From assembly GCF_035222375.1 (NCBI RefSeq), contig NC_085889.1, positions 4,216,001 to 4,280,000 of the forward strand: a stretch of DNA of 64,000 nucleotides. The letters are read 5' to 3'. The translations under genes were made by a program, and so were the position numbers. Within the stretch, counting starts at the first letter, position 1; every line of letters starts with the position of its first letter. Positions 1 to 11,444 of this stretch are shown here, piece after piece. Source of the stretch: Podospora pseudocomata (Eukaryota; Ascomycota; Sordariomycetes; Sordariales; Podosporaceae). The notes under the pieces were generated by a model. That model saw only the letters and a program-made list of their open reading frames with translations, was not told where the DNA came from and did not search any database.

Positions 1-3000
1 GCATGAGGTGTTGCTTGAATGCCCTTCCAGATGGCCGTGCTGCTCCCGGTGTCCGGCCGGTTCAAAGTGGGGTTGTGTGACCGGCACCCGGCGACCAGTC
101 CCGGCGGGGTGCCGATGGACCGGGCCGGTGTCCACTTCGCATCAGTTAGCTGCTTGTACAGTCTTGCACTGGCATAACTCATGTCAAGTTGATTACATAT
201 GTGATACCGAGCCACTCTGTTGGTTCATTGGCGTAATCGCAGAACCAAAATAAACCCAAGTGCCGGCCGGGGTTTAGTCCAAGAGGATGGCAGTAAGGAT
301 GTGATGAGGCAGGGTTCGAACCAACAAAGGTGTGTGCGGGATTGATCTTATCTCCTGGCCTTATCTTGATAAGATTGCGGCGCGAGCATCCATTCAGAAA
401 CTAGACTCACGAGACGAATGGTGAAACGGAAACTCTCAAGATGGTCGCACGGGATGTTGGTGAGTACATGTTCGAGAAGGCAGGCCGGGCCCGAGTGCAG
501 GAGTCACGGTCGTCGGCCGGCAGCCCGAGTGGTTGCGGGAAACCAAAAAAAGATGACGGGACCGCGATCTCTCCCACGCATATCTGGTATCACGCGGGAG
601 ATTGACAAAGATGACCAGAAACGCAGCCGAGGTCGACGTTGGTCTCGCCCAGGTCAAAAAGTTTCGAAACAAAAACGTTTAGGGCCGGCCGCTCTGTCAG
701 GCCGGGTCTTGACTTTGGCCGTTCCGTCAACTGCCGTGCTATGCAGGTGTGGTTGGGTCAGATGTATGTAGGTCGGGGGCAGAAGGAGTGACTAAGGTAT
801 GTCGTAAAGAGAGGGGCATAGTCAGCATTTGGCAGCGATGAAAAGAGTTGGTGGGGTTGTTGAAGGGTGGTTACCACAAGGTGTTTTGCCTCCTCCTGTT
901 ATGCTTGCGCCGCTGGGTTGAGTTGGAAAATATTCCCCGGAGGCGTGTGTAATTCCCCTTCCCATGGAGCTCGTACGCCTTGACGAGTCCAAGTCCCGGA
1001 ACTACTCACAATGTGAGGTTACATGAAATGGTATTCCGGGAGTTGCCCAAAAGAAAGTTGAGACGAGAATGAGGCGGAGTGATGTTGTCTTTGTTGACGG
1101 GTAGGTGCCAAAGAGGCAGAACGACTGGGCAGCCAGGGGCTGATGAGATGAGATGAGACGAGATGATTTGTCTACATTTTGCTGGGCAGTAAATCCAATT
1201 TACGATCATGCCTCGGATTTTGGAATACTGTGTAAGAAGTTGTGGGTGCTTCAAAGAGCAAGAGACAATTTGGGGGTCGCAACTGCCAAAGCATCGCATC
1301 TTGACGAGGAAGAAGCTTGGACCCCAAATCCATGAAAGACAGGATGGGGGCAAGTGGAAAATCCTTAACAATTCTGCCGCAAAGATCAATGGCAGTCTGA
1401 TAGTGAACGCTGTGCAACCCCCAATGCTACAGTGAGTGATGCTCCCAACGGTGATGATCGTCCCTTGCAGCTTTGTTCCTGCGGCCGACAGGGATCACAG
1501 ATCTTGCCCAACCAATAAACACCAAGCCAGTGGATCCAGAGCACGTGCGCCTTCCCAAAATTAGAGCGGAAAGGCAGGACGCCAGGACAAGCAAGCCCCA
1601 CTCGCTACCCGCAAGATCGATCTTCCAAGCAATTTGACGCGCGCCTCTGTCCCGTCAGTCCTCGTCCGTCTCTTTCCTCTCATCAATTGCCCGGAGAAGG
1701 CAGCCAATCCCACAGCTCTTTTGTTTCTGAGAACCAGATTTATTTCGTGTCATCTCGTCTACTGACAGCCGACAACACGCCTCCAGCAGCTGGCAGTCCA
1801 TACTGACTGGCTCGCCAGCTGAATTCCACCGTGTCGCAGGTTCCACGTTGGCGCTGTACCCCGCGGCTACCCACCAACATCACCTCTCCTCGCTGCCGGG
1901 CCGAATTACGTCAAAGATGTTTTCCACGGCTGCTGCTCTTCTGCTTCCGATTGCAACATTGCTACCGAGCGCTACAGATGCTCAGTCCCTGATAATCTCC
2001 TTTGCCGCTCTAATCTCGCGAGACGCTCTTTTGCCGCCTGTCGCGCGCCAGAGCTCAATGCCATTGTTTACCTTTCTCGATGCCTTCTTGGTGAGCAGTC
2101 CCGATCTGTCGGATTCCGGGACACTCTCGAGGACCGGCTGCTGGGCCTTGTGAGACCAGCCGGCCAGTCGCAGAATCGCCCGGCCGGATTTTGATCGCCT
2201 CCTCATAAGGCCATCAATGGCCTCCATTATCAGGTCCGGTGTTTTCCTTGTTTCCGGGCAGTGTAAGGTAAGATAGGTAGGTGGTATTTGTTGGTTTTGG
2301 ATTCCGTTGTTGTTTCTGACTGATATCCATCTCTCTTGAGACGGCAATTACGCAGAACCATGATGGATGTCGAGTGCGGCGAGAGGAGGCTTGGGTACCG
2401 TATGCATGAGGCTGGCGGTAAACTCCTACGAGCCGCTCTCTGGATGCTGGTACTATTTTTTGCACACGCCTGCATGTCTTCCGCTTCCCGCACCCCACAA
2501 CAGCCATTCCCGCTTTGGGATGTTCTTCTTCGAGATACTTGTGTTCTCGCTGCATCTACGAGAGCTGGCGAAGTCACGGCACAGTACCGCACCATGCCCT
2601 AAGCGAACGGTGAGAGAGAGCCTGTTGGGCCCTCGACACCTACCTCCCTACCTTACCTACACACCTCATCACCGTTGCAAGTGTAATCTCGCATTTTCTT
2701 ACCTTCTCTCTTCGTCCTGTCTCTTGTCCTTACTGCCGCCAGTGGCCGGTGATTTCTCTTCTATTGTCACCTTATCCACGGACCCCCCCTGTCTAGCCCC
2801 CAGGTCCTCTTCGAGTTAACCGCCCTACGAGTACTTCCGCGTGCTCCACAGGGTCTGCTTGGTAGCCGCCCGCTCTTCAAACAGACGCCATTTCGAAACC
2901 CATCAGCCATTAGCAGAGGCCGCTGGCCGCTCATCAAGGTCTTTCAGATACAGATGCGTAGTTTCATCAGTCCAAGCTTTCCTGTCACTATACTGCTCGT

Positions 3001-3511
3001 TTCAGATCTCCTACCCCGGTCTTGGGTGCCCTTCCCTTTTTGGCAACCAGAGATCAAAGCCTGGGTCTTATTCTCTTTCCACCCTTGTTTCTTTTCCGGT
3101 CTCCATCTTGAGCCTGAGATACTATAAGTCGACCGCCTCTCCTTCTCTCCTCGGCCGGCCTTCTCTAGCCAGTCATTCAGTCCTCGAGCCCTTCGACCCG
3201 CCTCACCGCGACCCCTTTCTTCTTTTTTTCCTCTCCATTGTTCATTTTGTCATTGTCAGGTTTTCCTACTCTGGTCTCATCTGGTTTTCTGGTCTCATTT
3301 GGTCTTGAAGAGTTTCCTCATCATCGTCTCCTTGTTGTCATCATCAAACTGGGTTGCCGGCCTACCTTTTCTTTGTTAACGACAACAACAACTACAACAT
3401 CATAAACCGACCCACGAAGCCCGCCTGATAAGTAATACACTCGACCCGGGCCAAACAGAAACGCAAGATCGTCACCGCACCAATAAGGACCGAGGAGGCG
3501 AAAAACATAGC
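1..3511. other. Gene-poor leader/promoter region upstream of the Myb gene
   Basis: No open frame here shows a recognisable domain, a good splice pattern or convincing codon use. From about 2680 to 3510 the plus strand becomes strongly pyrimidine-rich (CTT, TCTC, CCTC runs) and then has AAC-rich sequence just before the Myb start, as fungal promoters and 5' leaders commonly do. Inference: the right third is promoter and transcribed leader of the Myb gene. The left part holds nothing I can name. Confidence 0.5.
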
Positions 3512-4651
3512 ATGCCCAACTTGACTCGGGCACCAAGCAGCAGCGGAAGCAACGCCAATAGCAACAACACATACTACCATTACCCCGACGTCACATCGGC
3601 GCCCGACACAATGTCTTACTACCAACCCACCCGGCAGCTCTCCGGGTTCTACTCGGACCTCACCACCACCGCCGGCGGCAACCCCATGATGGCCGCTTCA
3701 TACGATCCCTACGCTGTCAACCCCGTCGGCCATGCGGTCCCGTCCCTGCAGATCTCCACCCACCACCAACCACCCCACATGGGCGGGCCAGTAGGAGGCA
3801 CCCTTCCCACTCAGCACCGCGCTTCCTCGGGGGCGTGGAACCAGGAAGACGACCGCACCCTCCTTGCTCTGAGGGCGATGGGCAAGAACTGGAACCAGAT
3901 TCAGCGGGAGGCCTTTCCGGGGAAGACGGGGAACGCCTGCAGGAAGAGACACGAGAGGTTGATGGAGAGGAGGGGACAGAACGATTTCGACAACAGGAAG
4001 CTGGAGAGGTTGTGCAAAGAGTACATGAGCATGCGCAAGGAGATTTGGCAGCCCTTGGCGGCGAGGTGTGGGGAGAAGTGGAACGTGGTTGAGATGCAGG
4101 TTTGTTTTTTCCCCCTCCCTTTCTTGCTTGTTCCAATACTGACAAGTGAAAAGTGCATGTCCAACGGCCTAAAAAATATCCAATCCCACGCCCGCGCCTA
4201 CGCCCGTCGTGAGAGGTTAGAGACTGGCCAACCTTTGCCTTCGAGCTACGACGATGACATTGGGCTCGGGGCTCTCACTCCTATCGACGATGTGGCGGAA
4301 CAGAGTTATTCCTCTCCTGAAACTACGGGGTCTACGGGTGCGCATAGCACTCCCGGCGCGGCGAGCAGCAACGGGAGCAGCGGGCATGGGATGGGGCATC
4401 ACTATGGGGGCATGCCGCAGTATCATCAGAGTTATGGGCATCACACGGGGTATGGGCACGGGTACAGCAACAGTGTGTCGAGCACGGGGACGGCGTATGG
4501 TGGGCAGCAGCAGACGCAGCAGCAGCAGCAGCAGAGTCAGAATGGGGGGCAGAGTCAAGGGGCGAGTCCGTATATGGGGCACGGGGGGAGATTGCCTAGC
4601 GTTGGGGATATGGGGATTGATGCTATGCTTAATCGGGGGCAGCAGCAGTGA
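3512..4651 (+). CDS. Myb/SANT-like DNA-binding regulator, Gln/His-rich tail
   Basis: Two exons, 3512-4099 and 4154-4651; the 54-nt intron starts GTTTGT, has a CTGAC branch motif and ends AAAG. The product is 361 aa. Residues about 106-155 form a Myb/SANT repeat (Trp109 in GAWNQEDD, a second Trp in GKNWNQI, then the basic GNACRKRHERLMERR). A second, degenerate repeat at about 158-205 contains EKWNVVE and ends in a basic helix. The last 110 residues are low in complexity (His, Gly, Tyr, polyQ from a CAG run at about 4510-4535) and close with LPSVGDMGIDAMLNR, a short conserved-looking tail. By family it should be a nuclear sequence-specific DNA binder; its target is unknown. The start is the first ATG after a long pyrimidine-rich leader. 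Without splicing, the intron would insert 18 hydrophobic residues into the second repeat. Confidence 0.82.
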   Translation: MPNLTRAPSSSGSNANSNNTYYHYPDVTSAPDTMSYYQPTRQLSGFYSDLTTTAGGNPMMAASYDPYAVNPVGHAVPSLQISTHHQPPHMGGPVGGTLPTQHRASSGAWNQEDDRTLLALRAMGKNWNQIQREAFPGKTGNACRKRHERLMERRGQNDFDNRKLERLCKEYMSMRKEIWQPLAARCGEKWNVVEMQVCFFPLPFLLVPILTSEKCMSNGLKNIQSHARAYARRERLETGQPLPSSYDDDIGLGALTPIDDVAEQSYSSPETTGSTGAHSTPGAASSNGSSGHGMGHHYGGMPQYHQSYGHHTGYGHGYSNSVSSTGTAYGGQQQTQQQQQQSQNGGQSQGASPYMGHGGRLPSVGDMGIDAMLNRGQQQ

Positions 4652-6354
4652 TTTGGTTTTCTCTTTGACTTTTGGGATAAGGAGTTTTTTGGTCGGGGGT
4701 TTGGCTTCAAAAAAGGCGTTCGGGAGGTGGTTGGGTGAGTTCGGAATTAGGGTTCCGGATCGGGGTCGGGTTCGGGCTTTACTGTTTCTTCCTTTTTTTT
4801 TCTACCTTTTTTTTTCTACTTACCTTTTCATCTTTTGGCAAGGCGTTGGGTTCCGGATCGGAGGGCTTTTTCTTCTTGTCTCTTGTTCTGTCTCTATCAG
4901 ATACCACACCATTCCTTGGCATTTTTCTTTTTTCCTCATAGTCATCACTTTTTCCTTTGTCTTAACTCCTACTTATCATGTCATGCTATATGCTATAGAG
5001 AAGAAAAAGGGGATGGATTGGATGGATTGGATGGATTGGATGGATGGAATAATGGGAGGAAGAGATTTGAATGAAATGAAGAATTGTTATGTTTTGATCA
5101 CTTTTTTTGGTATCCAACTCGGGTGGTTTCCCGCAATAATTGGCGAGAACCAGTGAGGTGTAAGTCGATTGTGGTGGGGGTTCTTGGTGACGAAGAGGCT
5201 GAGAGCGGCTGAGAAGCAGGTTGGGGGGGGGGGGGTGGTGCAACAGCGACGACCGTTGGTGGGCGGCGGCGCGGACGGTTGCACGTTGGTACCAGAGTTC
5301 AGATTTGGAAATGTGGACCAGTGTATGTGGAGTACACACGTAGCAAAAGGCTCAGTTGGGACAAGTTGACTGTTGTGGAAAACGGCAAGGTTTGTTGATG
5401 GATGAGGTGAGGCGGTGGCACGGGGGAGAGACAGGGGGGAGGGGAGGGGTGTTTACATCAAAAGATTCGGTATCTCGGGTATTCGGTCAGGATGTAAACT
5501 CAGGTTCCAGTTCAGTTCAGTGTTCATGTGTGGCGATGAGACAAAATACCGTAATGGTGAGGAATCACTATATGGCAAATGTCTTCCTCGAAACGAAACA
5601 ACACAAGTGTAAGATGGCGGCGGCGCGGTGGTGGGTTACTTGCTCCGCACGGCACCAAACGGGAAATTACACATTCAATGCATGCTGCGAGTCATATCTC
5701 GTAACCTCAAAAATATAATGAGCAGCGGGCGGGTATCTGAGTGAATCCAACCCGGGCCCCAGACGGGTGTGAGACTGGTTGGTCAAAAAACATCAACTGC
5801 GGGGAATAATCCCCCAGCACCAGGGAAGGAAGGCAAAGATCGCGAGGACCGGGATTATTCATCCCAGCGGCGGGACAGAGATAAAAGTAAGCTGGTCAAG
5901 TCCGGATAGGCTTGCTGACCAAGGTGAAGGATTCCCCGAGAAGAACAACAATGACATAATCGGGCTTCTGGCATCAACATCCAGCTGTTGGTCCCCGAGA
6001 TGTACTGCCCCAGCACACACAAGACCCAAAGGAAGAGGCAAGATTGAGTTCTTACACATTTAGCCCCTCCTGCGACCTACCTTATCCAGAACCCATCATC
6101 GCGTTTTCTGCTTCTTGACCACAAATGGAGACCCCGTTCTGTCACCGCCCACACATCTGACAGATGATCGATCATGCAAAGAAGAAAGTCAACATAGACA
6201 AACGCCGTGCCCATGCTTTTTGAAGAAAAATATAAAAAACATATCAGGTAATCTTACAATACTCTCTAAGGAGTCCTCGAGCTTTCTACACCAGGGCACC
6301 ATTCGGCCTTCCCGAATCCCATCCCCAGTCCTGAAGAGGCAGACAACTAGCCAC
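4652..6354. other. 3' flank of Myb gene and intergenic DNA
   Basis: This holds T-rich 3' untranslated-like sequence (4670-4980), a short 9-bp tandem repeat at 5011-5047 and a poly-G run near 5222-5234. No credible gene was found on either strand. The last 250 bases are probably the 3' untranslated region of COX10. Confidence 0.5.
5011..5047 (+). repeat. 9-bp tandem repeat (GGATGGATT)n, about four copies
   Basis: The unit GGATGGATT repeats three times perfectly and a fourth time in part. It lies about 360 bases downstream of the Myb stop codon, so it is probably in or just past that gene's 3' untranslated region. Confidence 0.85.
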
Positions 6355-7809
6355 CTAGTCCTCCTCATCGTAAAACTCTTCCAGTTCATCCTCCTCGGGC
6401 TCCCCCATCACACTCCTCCACACCCTGCCCCACATCCCCTTCTTCTGCGCCAACGCCAACACCATCACAACAGGCAAATGCCACACACTCGCCCAAAACA
6501 ACCCCTTCGCACTCCCCTTGTGCCCCTCATGCTTCCAAAACTTGACCGCCTCGGCAACAAGCCACAAGTTGACCGGCGCGCTCGTGACAGCAAAACTCCA
6601 CTCCGTTACCCCAGCCGCGCAGAGCCCAAGACAAATAGGAATAAACACCAAGCTGTACCTCAGCGCAACCCTTGAATTCCTCGCCGGGTTCGTCCAGGCC
6701 AGCATCCTCAACCCGGCAGCCTTGTACTCCTCCCTGATGCCCCACGACAGCGGCATAAAGTGCGGAAACTGCCAAGCAAACAATAAACTGGCAAACAGCC
6801 ACCCTCCCAAGCTGGAGCCATCGCTCGCAAAGAGGAGCTCCCTCCACGTCCCATCGGCCGTCGCGCTCTCACCAGCAGCGGCAGCCCAGCCCATCAGAGG
6901 TGGGATACCGCCTACAATGGCGCCTACCCATGTGTTGAGCACGGAAAGCCGTTTTAACGGGGTGTACATGCCGGCGTAGATGGCAATGTTGCTCGCGCCG
7001 AGGAAGGCAACGGTGGGGTTGACGCCCCAGTAGAGAGCCAGTGTGCCTGCTGCGCCGCAGCCGACGGCGAACAAGATGGCCGCTTTGGTGGTTAATAACC
7101 TCCTGACTAGCGGTCTTGCTCGTGTGCGGGACATTTTGGCGTCGGTGTCTGGCTCGTAGAGCATGTTGAGCGCGTTGGCGGCTGCTGAGCAGAGGGTTGT
7201 GCCGGTTGTGAGGAAGAGGAGGGTTAATGGTGAGAGGGAGGGTGTGGCAGTCGCGGCTGTGGAGAGAAAGGCCGGGACGGGGTATAAAGCGTAGGGGACC
7301 ATGGCTGAGAGAACAACCAAGACTGTCAACCGCGGTTTCGAGAGTGACAGTAGAGATGATAGCTTTCGTCGGAGGGAATCGGCCGGATGTTGGGCTGCTG
7401 CGGCAGCGAGAAGGGACGAGGCGTCGGGCGCCATTGTTGCCGTCGGGGCATCGCTGGTAGCAGATGAGCCGCCCGATCCGGCTCCGGACAGGACGGCGGC
7501 ATTTCGTCTTTCGGCTTGCCGCCTCCGGTGGGGAAGCAAGGTGCTTGTGTCGGTCACATCGGGCGTCGATGCTGTCGGAGCGACATTGGTGCCATTGAAT
7601 CGAGCCAAGAGGCCGTTCGACACAAAGTAGCCGGTCCGTAGGGGGGTAGTGTTGCGCGGTTGTGTTGACCTGGTGAAGAACCTCGCGGGGTAGTTCGGGA
7701 CAGGCCGTTCGGCTCCTCCTTTCAGGAGGGCGCGCTTGGTGCACTGCCGGCACGCGCTGTTGTCGAAAACACCAGACCGGAGTCTGAGACCGGGTATTGG
7801 CGGTGGCAT
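6355..7809 (-). CDS. COX10: COX10, protoheme IX farnesyltransferase (heme O synthase)
   Basis: Single exon, 484 aa. The enzyme transfers a farnesyl group from farnesyl diphosphate to heme B, giving heme O, the first step to heme A of cytochrome c oxidase; it sits in the mitochondrial inner membrane. Residues 1-150 are a poorly conserved Arg/Ser-rich presequence. The UbiA prenyltransferase fold starts near 154 (SLSKPRLTVLV). The first Asp-rich prenyl-diphosphate motif is at 212-234 (NALNMLYEPDTDAKMSRTRA), followed by YTPLKRLSVLNTWVGAIVGG (282-301) and WQFPHFMPLSW (346-356), both family hallmarks. About seven to nine hydrophobic segments are visible. The acidic tail EPEEDELEEFYDEED is typical of fungal orthologues. 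The gene faces the transaldolase gene head to head. Its mRNA is C-rich in the first two thirds and G-rich at the end. Confidence 0.96.
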   Translation of the reverse strand: MPPPIPGLRLRSGVFDNSACRQCTKRALLKGGAERPVPNYPARFFTRSTQPRNTTPLRTGYFVSNGLLARFNGTNVAPTASTPDVTDTSTLLPHRRRQAERRNAAVLSGAGSGGSSATSDAPTATMAPDASSLLAAAAAQHPADSLRRKLSSLLSLSKPRLTVLVVLSAMVPYALYPVPAFLSTAATATPSLSPLTLLFLTTGTTLCSAAANALNMLYEPDTDAKMSRTRARPLVRRLLTTKAAILFAVGCGAAGTLALYWGVNPTVAFLGASNIAIYAGMYTPLKRLSVLNTWVGAIVGGIPPLMGWAAAAGESATADGTWRELLFASDGSSLGGWLFASLLFAWQFPHFMPLSWGIREEYKAAGLRMLAWTNPARNSRVALRYSLVFIPICLGLCAAGVTEWSFAVTSAPVNLWLVAEAVKFWKHEGHKGSAKGLFWASVWHLPVVMVLALAQKKGMWGRVWRSVMGEPEEDELEEFYDEED

Positions 7810-9107
7810 CGTCGTTCAGGCGCCGGCTCGCATCGCCATCGTCGCCGTCAATTGGATCTTTTTGGGTGAAACTCGATCACCAGCTCCTCTCCAGCTTCAG
7901 CGTGAGTGGCTCGCTAGTATTTTTTGGCCCGCGCGCCAAGCGGTTGTGTGGCAGCTGATGTGGCTGATTGCGCCCCGCAACGTTAGCCTCCACTGTGGCT
8001 CGTTTGGGAGCTTGGGCCTCACCTGGAACAGACAATCGACGTCATCTCTTTTGATGCTGAACGTTTTGACAATTCCATCAAGACTCGAGCGGCCGCTGAA
8101 TGCGCCTACGATGGAAACCAGAGGTGTATAAGCAGACACCCCCTCGGTTCTGCCTTTAGCCGCGCGTCCGGAAGTTATGAACCCGTTATGCAGTTTGATC
8201 CTTCAACTCCGAGTTTAGGAGAAAACAATGAACAGCGTCTAAACCGCCAATCGCACCACAGCAATCTCGAAATTCCATCCAAGTCCAAACAATTGGTCCC
8301 AGGAGTCCGGTTTGCCAGCCTGACGGAAACACAGCACAGGAAGACGCGCGCGATCATCACCTGCTTGCTAGGTATTCCATCATCATCATCATGCCATGAT
8401 GGTTAGACCCCGTTGTTTGTCTGCATGTCGCAGGGCCATCACATCAGAGACCGACCACAGTGCGGCTGGCTAAGCGGATACAGCTCCCGTTCCCAGCAAC
8501 GGCCTACGATCACGGCCCAACAGCGATCTGGCGTTACATGGCCCAGCTGGCCCAGCCCGTGGCTTTTTGACAGGCCTGGTCGTACCAATCCCGGCAGTTC
8601 GGATCTGGGTGTCACTTAGAAAGCTTCCCGAGAGGACCTGAAAGCGAGCTCGGATTCTGCAACAACACAAGTGCCGAACGCCACAAACATATTCCTGCCA
8701 AGATGGCAATGCTTCGGGATCTCAAGTGCCGTGCTAATTGTCCAACATTTCTTTTTTGATGCCTGCGTCCGGGTACGAAGCCCGAAGCTCCGGAGGGTGG
8801 GTCCGTCTTCGGTCCGCAAATTGCGGGGGCTCCCGGAGCGGCATCCGGCACTACGGCTGCAACCCGAACGTCATCACTGGTTTTGGTCTGGTGCTTGCCA
8901 ACGCACTTTCCCCGCTCATCCAGTCTGTCAGAAAATATACCAGAAACTGTCAATATTGGCTGGGTTTAGCGACTTGCTGTCGTCAACAACTTCATTGAAT
9001 GATCAATATTCACGGCTAGGTTCTGTAAAGTCCAACCACTTCCTTGATTATCACCGACTCCTTATTTCCACCCCCACGTTCGCCCCCTCTTGCACCCGAA
9101 CCCAATC
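7810..9107. other. Divergent intergenic region between COX10 and transaldolase
   Basis: About 1.3 kb between two divergent starts. No domain-bearing frame was found; the short frames here lack splice logic and homology. It probably contains both promoters. Nothing else is recognisable. Confidence 0.5.
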
Positions 9108-10378
9108 ATGACTAGCCTGCTCGATGAGCTCAGGGGACTTAGCTCCGTTGCTTGTGACACTCTTGACGCCGAAGGTGAACATCCCAGGTCTCCTCAACAC
9201 ACATTCTCACTGACCTGATTCCCCTGTGTAGTCGCCTCCAGATTCGGCCCATTTGTAGATTGCACCTCCAATCAAGTAAGTCTTTTCATGATGGCAAAAT
9301 CCCACCAATCGCACTGACAAAGATGTGGATAGGCCATAGCATACAATGAACTCAGCAAACTCGACTCAGACGGCAAGCTGGTCTACCAGCAACTCATACA
9401 CGAGTCCATCGAGGTAGCCCACTGGATGTTTGCCAAACAATCCGACGCCACCCTCGAAGAGCTCGCCGTCGAGCTCATGGTATGCTCTCTCCCCTCTCTT
9501 TCCCCCCCTTTCCGCAATAAAGACTAACACCCTCAAGATGGTCAACCTAGCCCTCCTGATAGCTCCTCACATCACCGGCCGTCTGCACATCCAGACGAAC
9601 CCCAAGCTAGCTTACTCGACAGCCAAGACTATCAAAAACGCAGAACGTACGTGTTACCACATCCTCCCTCAAATGCTCAAATACTGATTTCAGCATAGGA
9701 GTCCACTCCCACTTCACCCACCTCTCCCCCTCCCTTTCCCCCAGTAGAATCTGCATCAAAATCCCCTCCACCCACGAAGGCCTCCTCGCATGCCGACACC
9801 TCGAAGCAAAGGGCATCACCACCCTCGCCACGACGTTGTTCTCTCTCGAACAAGCCATCCTCGCCTCTGCGTCCTCCTGCCGGTATGTAGCCCCTTATGT
9901 CAACGAATTAAAAGTCCACTTTGAGCAAGGGTACGTCGACCCGGACAGGGACAACTCCCTTTTTCTTTGCGGGGTGATGCAGGAATATTTCCGGAGGAGG
10001 GGGGTCGGGAGGACGGAGGTGATGGCGGCGAGTTTTGTGACGGTGGAGGAGGTGATGCAGCTTGCGGGGGTGAGGAATTTGACGGTTTCGCCTGGGTTGT
10101 TGGAGGTGCTGGCGGGGACGAAGGTGGAGGGGTGGACGGGGGCGACGGTGGGGATGGTGGGACGGTGGGTTGGGGGGGAGGGGGGGTGGGATGAGGGTAG
10201 GGTTAGGGAGGTGGAACGGGTTGTAAGAGAGGGGGATGAGGGGGGGTGGAGGATGGCTTTTATGAGGGCGGAGGGGGGGAGGGCGGAGGGGAAGTTGGTG
10301 CAGGCGTTGAATTTGTTTGTGGGGGTGCAGGAGGGGTTGGAGGAGGTTGTTAGGCGGGGGGTGAAGCAAGGGCTATGA
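9108..10378 (+). CDS. Transaldolase
   Basis: Five exons: 9108-9174, 9232-9275, 9333-9479, 9538-9646 and 9699-10378; four introns of 52-62 nt keep frame with good GT/AG signals. The product is 348 aa, a little longer than typical transaldolase (about 320-335). The enzyme swaps a dihydroxyacetone unit between sugar phosphates in the non-oxidative pentose phosphate pathway, in the cytosol. The N-terminus MTSLLDELR with CDTLDAEVASRFGPFVDCTSNQ matches the family's first strand and substrate loop. The Schiff-base lysine is Lys143 in IKIPSTHEG. TTLFSLEQA and VAPYVNEL follow as in the family. From about residue 230 onward codons turn almost entirely to GGG, GTG and TTG, giving a very G-rich mRNA end, although the frame stays open. 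It could be a second, specialised paralogue rather than the main TAL1; I cannot tell. Confidence 0.9.
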
Positions 10379-11353
10379 GGGGGGGTGGGTGAGGTTGTGG
10401 TGAGTGCACAAGGACTGATGGTTTGCTCTGAGTGATGACGGGACTGGGCGAATAACATCCATGGCCCCATTCAGCTTCTCAGTGTCTTTACTGGTGAGCG
10501 GCGAGGCTATGTGCCGGGTATACGAAATGAGAAGCCCAGAACCTCCTTCATCAACACCAGTCCTCTCGACAAGTTGGTGAGCCAATCCAGCGTCCCAGAT
10601 ATCATTTTCAGCCTCTGAGCCAGCTAGTCAAATTCCCGATCCATGTCTCGGCTAGTCAACACCAACTTTGTGACCTTTCTCCACATTCAAGTGTAAGTTG
10701 CCAAAAAGGCACCGTTGTGGCACAGTTGGGTCTATCAAAAACCAACCAACGCCAACAACATTCCAGCTGCATCTCCAATTACAAGTTGAAATACTCGAAA
10801 TTATGGAGCTGAGATATCTCAAACTAAAGCGTGCAAAAACTTGCAAGCTGAACCAATTCTTGTGGCACGGTTCACCTTGGACCTTTTGACGCCTCTACTA
10901 GTGTAAGTGAGCTGACATGTTACACTGGCGGGGGGCGGTTTCAGGGTGCTTTGCCGTATGCGTATTGATGTTCTTTTTAAGACTCATTCATTCAGGTCCT
11001 CGCCTTTGACGTGCGTTTTCGAAAGAACATGTTGCCTCATTATGATTGATGAACCAACCAATAGCTTAAGGCGGCAGGCTAGTCACAAACCTCGTTGTAT
11101 GAATGAGGTCTTGATTGACTCCGTTGTACCTAGTCCGAATATTCCCCAGTCTTCATATCAATCGATAATGCTTAGCTCCCGACAACTTGAGGCTGAAAAG
11201 AAAGATCGAGAGCAGCACTATTTGACCCTTCAATTCGCACCATCCAAGCCTTCCTCCATAAAAACCAAAAGAAAATGCAACAGGACATCACCATCTCTCA
11301 AAAATAGAAAGAACTCCCTCCAAAAAGGAGTTCCTCCCTAAGGAAGGATGGTC
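10379..11353. other. Intergenic region between transaldolase and tRNA-Pro
   Basis: About 1 kb with no supported gene. It is AT-richer than its flanks; the short frames have no domain or splice support. Confidence 0.5.
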
Positions 11354-11444
11354 GGGGCCACCCGGGGATTGAACCCGGGACCTCTCGCAAGCAATGCTGT
11401 AGGGTGAACCCTAAGCGAGAATCATACCACTAGACCAGCGGCCC
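11354..11444 (-). tRNA. tRNA-Pro (anticodon AGG) with a 19-nt intron
   Basis: Read on the minus strand, the acceptor strands GGGCCGC and GTGGCCC pair (one G-U), with discriminator C. The T-arm is CCGGGTTCAATCCCCGG and the D-arm contains GTCTAGTGGTAT. The anticodon stem CTCGC/GCGAG encloses the loop TTAGGG-T, giving anticodon AGG (11410-11412). A 19-nt intron at 11390-11408 follows the base 3' of the anticodon, the canonical position; its ACCCTA can pair with the anticodon loop, as usual for eukaryotic pre-tRNA. The mature length is 72 nt before CCA. A TTTT run lies far from its 3' end, so the Pol III terminator is not obvious. Confidence 0.93.

Noticed and set aside
300-330. GGGTTCGAACC string that resembles a tRNA T-arm
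   Set aside because: No acceptor stem, D-arm or anticodon arm can be built around it on either strand.
9895-10470. Long minus-strand frame of 191 codons opposite the transaldolase end
   Set aside because: It is the reverse shadow of a very G-rich exon; the Pro/His/Thr-rich product comes from that skew.
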